Positions 61,960 through 64,000 of a stretch of 64,000 nucleotides of DNA are shown piece after piece. Both the position numbers and the translations under genes were made by a program. The stretch is from NCBI RefSeq assembly GCF_004210215.2, contig NZ_CP067394.1:3658001-3722000 (forward strand), written 5' to 3'. The notes under the pieces are model-generated. The model did no database searches. It was not told the origin of the DNA and saw only the letters and a list, made by a program, of their open reading frames with translations. The number at the start of each line of letters is the position of its first letter. The stretch's first letter is position 1. The stretch comes from Cryobacterium sp. SO1. Its GTDB lineage: Bacteria > Actinomycetota > Actinomycetes > Actinomycetales > Microbacteriaceae.

Positions 61960-62056
61960 CCGGGCGGATGCCGCGGCGGCCGCTCACAGGCCGCCTCGGC
62001 ATCCGTCTCACACCCCTGCAGCACCGCAGCATCCCACCCCGCACGGAAGGCCCCCG

Positions 62057-62863
62057 ATGACCGAGACCCTCGCCCCGAACACGGCACCTGCCGTGCGCCG
62101 GCCGCTGACCTCGCGGCGCGGCGTCCGCATCCTCGGCGGGCTGCTGCTGCCGGTGCTGATCCTCATCGCCTGGCAACTCAGCAGCGTCCTCGGCCTGGTC
62201 ACCGTCTCCCAGCTGCCGTCACCGGCCATGGTCTGGATCGCCACCGTCGACCTGTTCGACCGCGGCGAACTCACCCTGTACGTGGCGATCTCCACCCAGC
62301 GGGTGCTCATCGGCTTTGTCGCCGGCGCCGTGCTCGGCCTCGTCGCGGGTGCGCTGGTGGGGCTCTCCCGCGCCGCCGACGTGCTCTTCGCCCCGACCCT
62401 CGGCGCCATCCGCGCCGTGCCGTCGTTGGCCTGGGTTCCCCTGTTGATCATCTGGCTCAAGTACGGCGAGGAATCCAAGATCGTCCTGGTCGCCATCGGT
62501 GCCTTCTTCCCGGTCTACACGACAGTGGCCCTTGCGCTGCGGCACGTGGACCGCCACCTCGTCGAAGCCGGCCGCGCCTTCGGGCTGCGTGGTGTGAAAC
62601 TCTTCACCGCCGTGCAGTTGCCCGCCGTGGTCCCCTCGGTCATCTCCGGGCTGCGCCTCGCGCTCGCGCAGGCCTGGCTGTTCCTGGTGGCCGCGGAGTT
62701 GCTCGGCGCCTCGATGGGACTGGGCTATCTCCTCTCGATCTCGGGCACCAACGGCCGGATCGACCGCATCCTGGTCGCCATCATCCTGCTCGCCCTGCTC
62801 GGCAAGCTCACCGACACCATCCTGGGTGTGTTCGAGAAGTGGGCCACCGCCAAGTGGGCGTGA
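62057..62863 (+). CDS. ABC transporter permease (SsuC-like)
   Basis: A 268-aa permease with about six helices. LGAIRAVPSLAWVPLLIIWL and the EAA loop (LVEAGRAFGLRGVKLFTAVQ) are typical of SsuC/TauC. It completes the three-gene importer. A 19-bp repeat array begins 14 bp after its stop. Confidence 0.92.
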   Translation: MTETLAPNTAPAVRRPLTSRRGVRILGGLLLPVLILIAWQLSSVLGLVTVSQLPSPAMVWIATVDLFDRGELTLYVAISTQRVLIGFVAGAVLGLVAGALVGLSRAADVLFAPTLGAIRAVPSLAWVPLLIIWLKYGEESKIVLVAIGAFFPVYTTVALALRHVDRHLVEAGRAFGLRGVKLFTAVQLPAVVPSVISGLRLALAQAWLFLVAAELLGASMGLGYLLSISGTNGRIDRILVAIILLALLGKLTDTILGVFEKWATAKWA

Positions 62864-62877
62864 CCGTGGCTCGCGGT

Positions 62878-62972
62878 AGTCCCCCCGGCACGTGTTAGTC
62901 CCCGCGGCACGTGTTAGTCCCCCCGGCACGTGTTAGTCCCCGCGGCACGTGTTAGTCCCCGCGGCACCTGGT
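62878..62972. repeat. Five tandem 19-bp repeats between the importer and acs
   Basis: Contiguous units of TAGTCCCCSCGGCACGTGT, in which S alternates C, G, C, G and then G; the fifth ends CCTGG. Nothing else in the window matches them. They lie about 155 bp upstream of the acs ATG. Confidence 0.92.
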
Positions 62973-63128
62973 GCAACACGGGCCGCCGGGCGCAACTAGT
63001 GCCGCGACGAATGCGGGGCGCCGCACGTTACGCCGCGTTGCACCCCTCTCTGCGACGGATGCCCGCGCTGCGTAGCGTCGAACGTGCCCGCTAGTTCCGC
63101 CCGCAGAACCGACCGCCGGAGTGTGCCC

Positions 63129-64000
63129 ATGCCGAACCCCGACACCAGCACTCACACCAACACCAACACCAACACCAACACCAGCACCAGCACCAGCACC
63201 AGCACCAGCACTGCCACCAGCATCGGCGCCCCCACCACCGACACACACCCCCCGGCCACCCACGCCGCGACCGCCGACTGGACCGACACCAGCGCCACGA
63301 TCCGCAACCTCTCCACCGAGCACCGCCGCTACCCGGCCCCCGCCGCCTTCGCCGCCCAGGCCAACGTCGACGCCTCCTGGTACGACACCGCCGCGGCCGA
63401 CCCGGTCGCCTTCTGGACCGAGCAGGCCAACCGGCTCGACTGGGCCGAGCCCTGGCACACCGACCACACCTGGCAGCCCACCGAACCGGATGCCGACGGC
63501 GTGCTGAGCGTGCCGCGCGCGGAGTGGTTCGCCGGCGGCACGCTCAACGTGGCCGTGAACTGCGTCGACCGGCACGTGGCCGCCGGCCGCGGTGACAAGG
63601 TCGCGTTCCACTTCGAGGGCGAACCCGGCGACCGGCGCACCCTCACCTACGCCGACCTCGAGAAGGAGGTCGCCCGCGCCGCGAACGCGCTCACCGACCT
63701 CGGCATCAACAAGGGCGACCGGGTGGTCATCTACCTCCCGGTGATCCCCGAGACGATCATCATCACCCTCGCGGTCGCCCGTATCGGCGCCATCCACTCG
63801 CTCGTCTTCGGCGGCTTCTCCGCCGAGGCGCTGCGCTTCCGGGTGGAGGACACCGGCGCGAAGCTGCTCGTCACCACCGACGGACAGTTCCGCCGCGGCA
63901 AGGCCGTTCCGGTGAAGGAGGCCGCCGACGAGGCGGTCGAGGGCGTGGACTCGATCGAGCACGTGCTCGTGGTGCGCCGCACGGGCGACCTCACTCCGGG
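63129..64000 (+). CDS. acs: Acetyl-CoA synthetase (5' part; runs off the window)
   Basis: The first 290 residues of an AMP-forming acetate-CoA ligase. The ACAS N-terminal domain is clear (SWYDTAAADPVAFWTEQANR, then FAGGTLNVAVNCVDRHV). Then the adenylate-enzyme core: FEGEPGDRRTLTYADLEKEV, GDRVVIYLPVIPETIIITLA and RIGAIHSLVFGGFSAEALR. GGAG lies 5-8 bases before the ATG. The leader (residues 6-30) is a Thr-Asn/Thr-Ser dipeptide run from a hexanucleotide repeat; other Acs proteins start near residue 55. Confidence 0.94.
   Translation, partial: MPNPDTSTHTNTNTNTNTSTSTSTSTSTATSIGAPTTDTHPPATHAATADWTDTSATIRNLSTEHRRYPAPAAFAAQANVDASWYDTAAADPVAFWTEQANRLDWAEPWHTDHTWQPTEPDADGVLSVPRAEWFAGGTLNVAVNCVDRHVAAGRGDKVAFHFEGEPGDRRTLTYADLEKEVARAANALTDLGINKGDRVVIYLPVIPETIIITLAVARIGAIHSLVFGGFSAEALRFRVEDTGAKLLVTTDGQFRRGKAVPVKEAADEAVEGVDSIEHVLVVRRTGDLTP
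63152..63212. repeat. Hexanucleotide microsatellite in acs (AACACC/AGCACC)
   Basis: About four AACACC units followed by about six AGCACC units, read as (NT)n(ST)n. The unit is a multiple of three, so slippage keeps the frame. Confidence 0.9.

Noticed and set aside
1..64000. tRNA, rRNA or known riboswitch genes
   Set aside because: I looked in the intergenic spaces for tRNA-like TTCRA arms with paired stems, rRNA signatures and conserved riboswitch cores, and found none I could support.

Overview
The window is about 70% G+C. It carries dense, short-spaced operons, many 4-nt ATGA/GTGA gene overlaps, a DUF222/HNH endonuclease, coenzyme F420 genes and actinobacterial leaderless promoters. It most likely comes from a chromosome of the family Microbacteriaceae (Actinobacteria, Cryobacterium/Leifsonia-like). 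That placement rests on gene content and style; no rRNA or tRNA gene was recognised.

Layout. 1-8757: a leftward operon for a pyrimidine/hydantoin-type compound: nitrilase-family amidohydrolase, dihydropyrimidinase, an F420-type LLM oxidoreductase and an NMT1-type ABC importer. A divergent MocR regulator probably controls it. 9030-12078: a berberine-bridge-like flavoenzyme and a frameshifted GH13 alpha-glucosidase flanked by 19-bp repeats. 12695-17653: an F420-0-type ABC transporter operon ending in cofD, whose product carries an extra C-terminal ASCH domain. 17756-20175: a hydrolase and two membrane proteins. 20176-26933: a copper nitrite reductase fused to a membrane domain, an NnrS-like protein, a DUF2249 protein, a Rieske protein, a cysteine-containing ArsR-like regulator and moaA. 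27237-33509: DUF222/HNH, formylglycine-generating enzyme plus its sulfatase, and an orphan PTS EIIA. 34650-37431: cofC-cofE-F420-dependent dehydrogenase, which with cofD supplies and uses F420. 37578-43529: exonuclease III, transporter, hydrolase, TetR and GNAT genes. 43674-48953: copper resistance (CopB ATPase behind a CsoR-like operator, DUF6153-like, DUF305, multicopper oxidase). 49037-52360: an internally duplicated unknown protein, GNAT, M50-like protease and a VIT-type iron/manganese transporter with IdeR-like boxes. 52605-58550: a complete ribose operon (rbsRACBKD). 58814-64000: SDR, an SsuABC-like importer and the start of acetyl-CoA synthetase.

Two signals cut across the genes. First, twelve genes have a TANNNT box exactly six bases before the start codon, which predicts leaderless mRNAs and fixes several starts. 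Second, the intergenic spaces hold several families of dispersed palindromic repeats. One family has three copies here with the same geometry: arms of 32-33 nt and an 8-nt loop.
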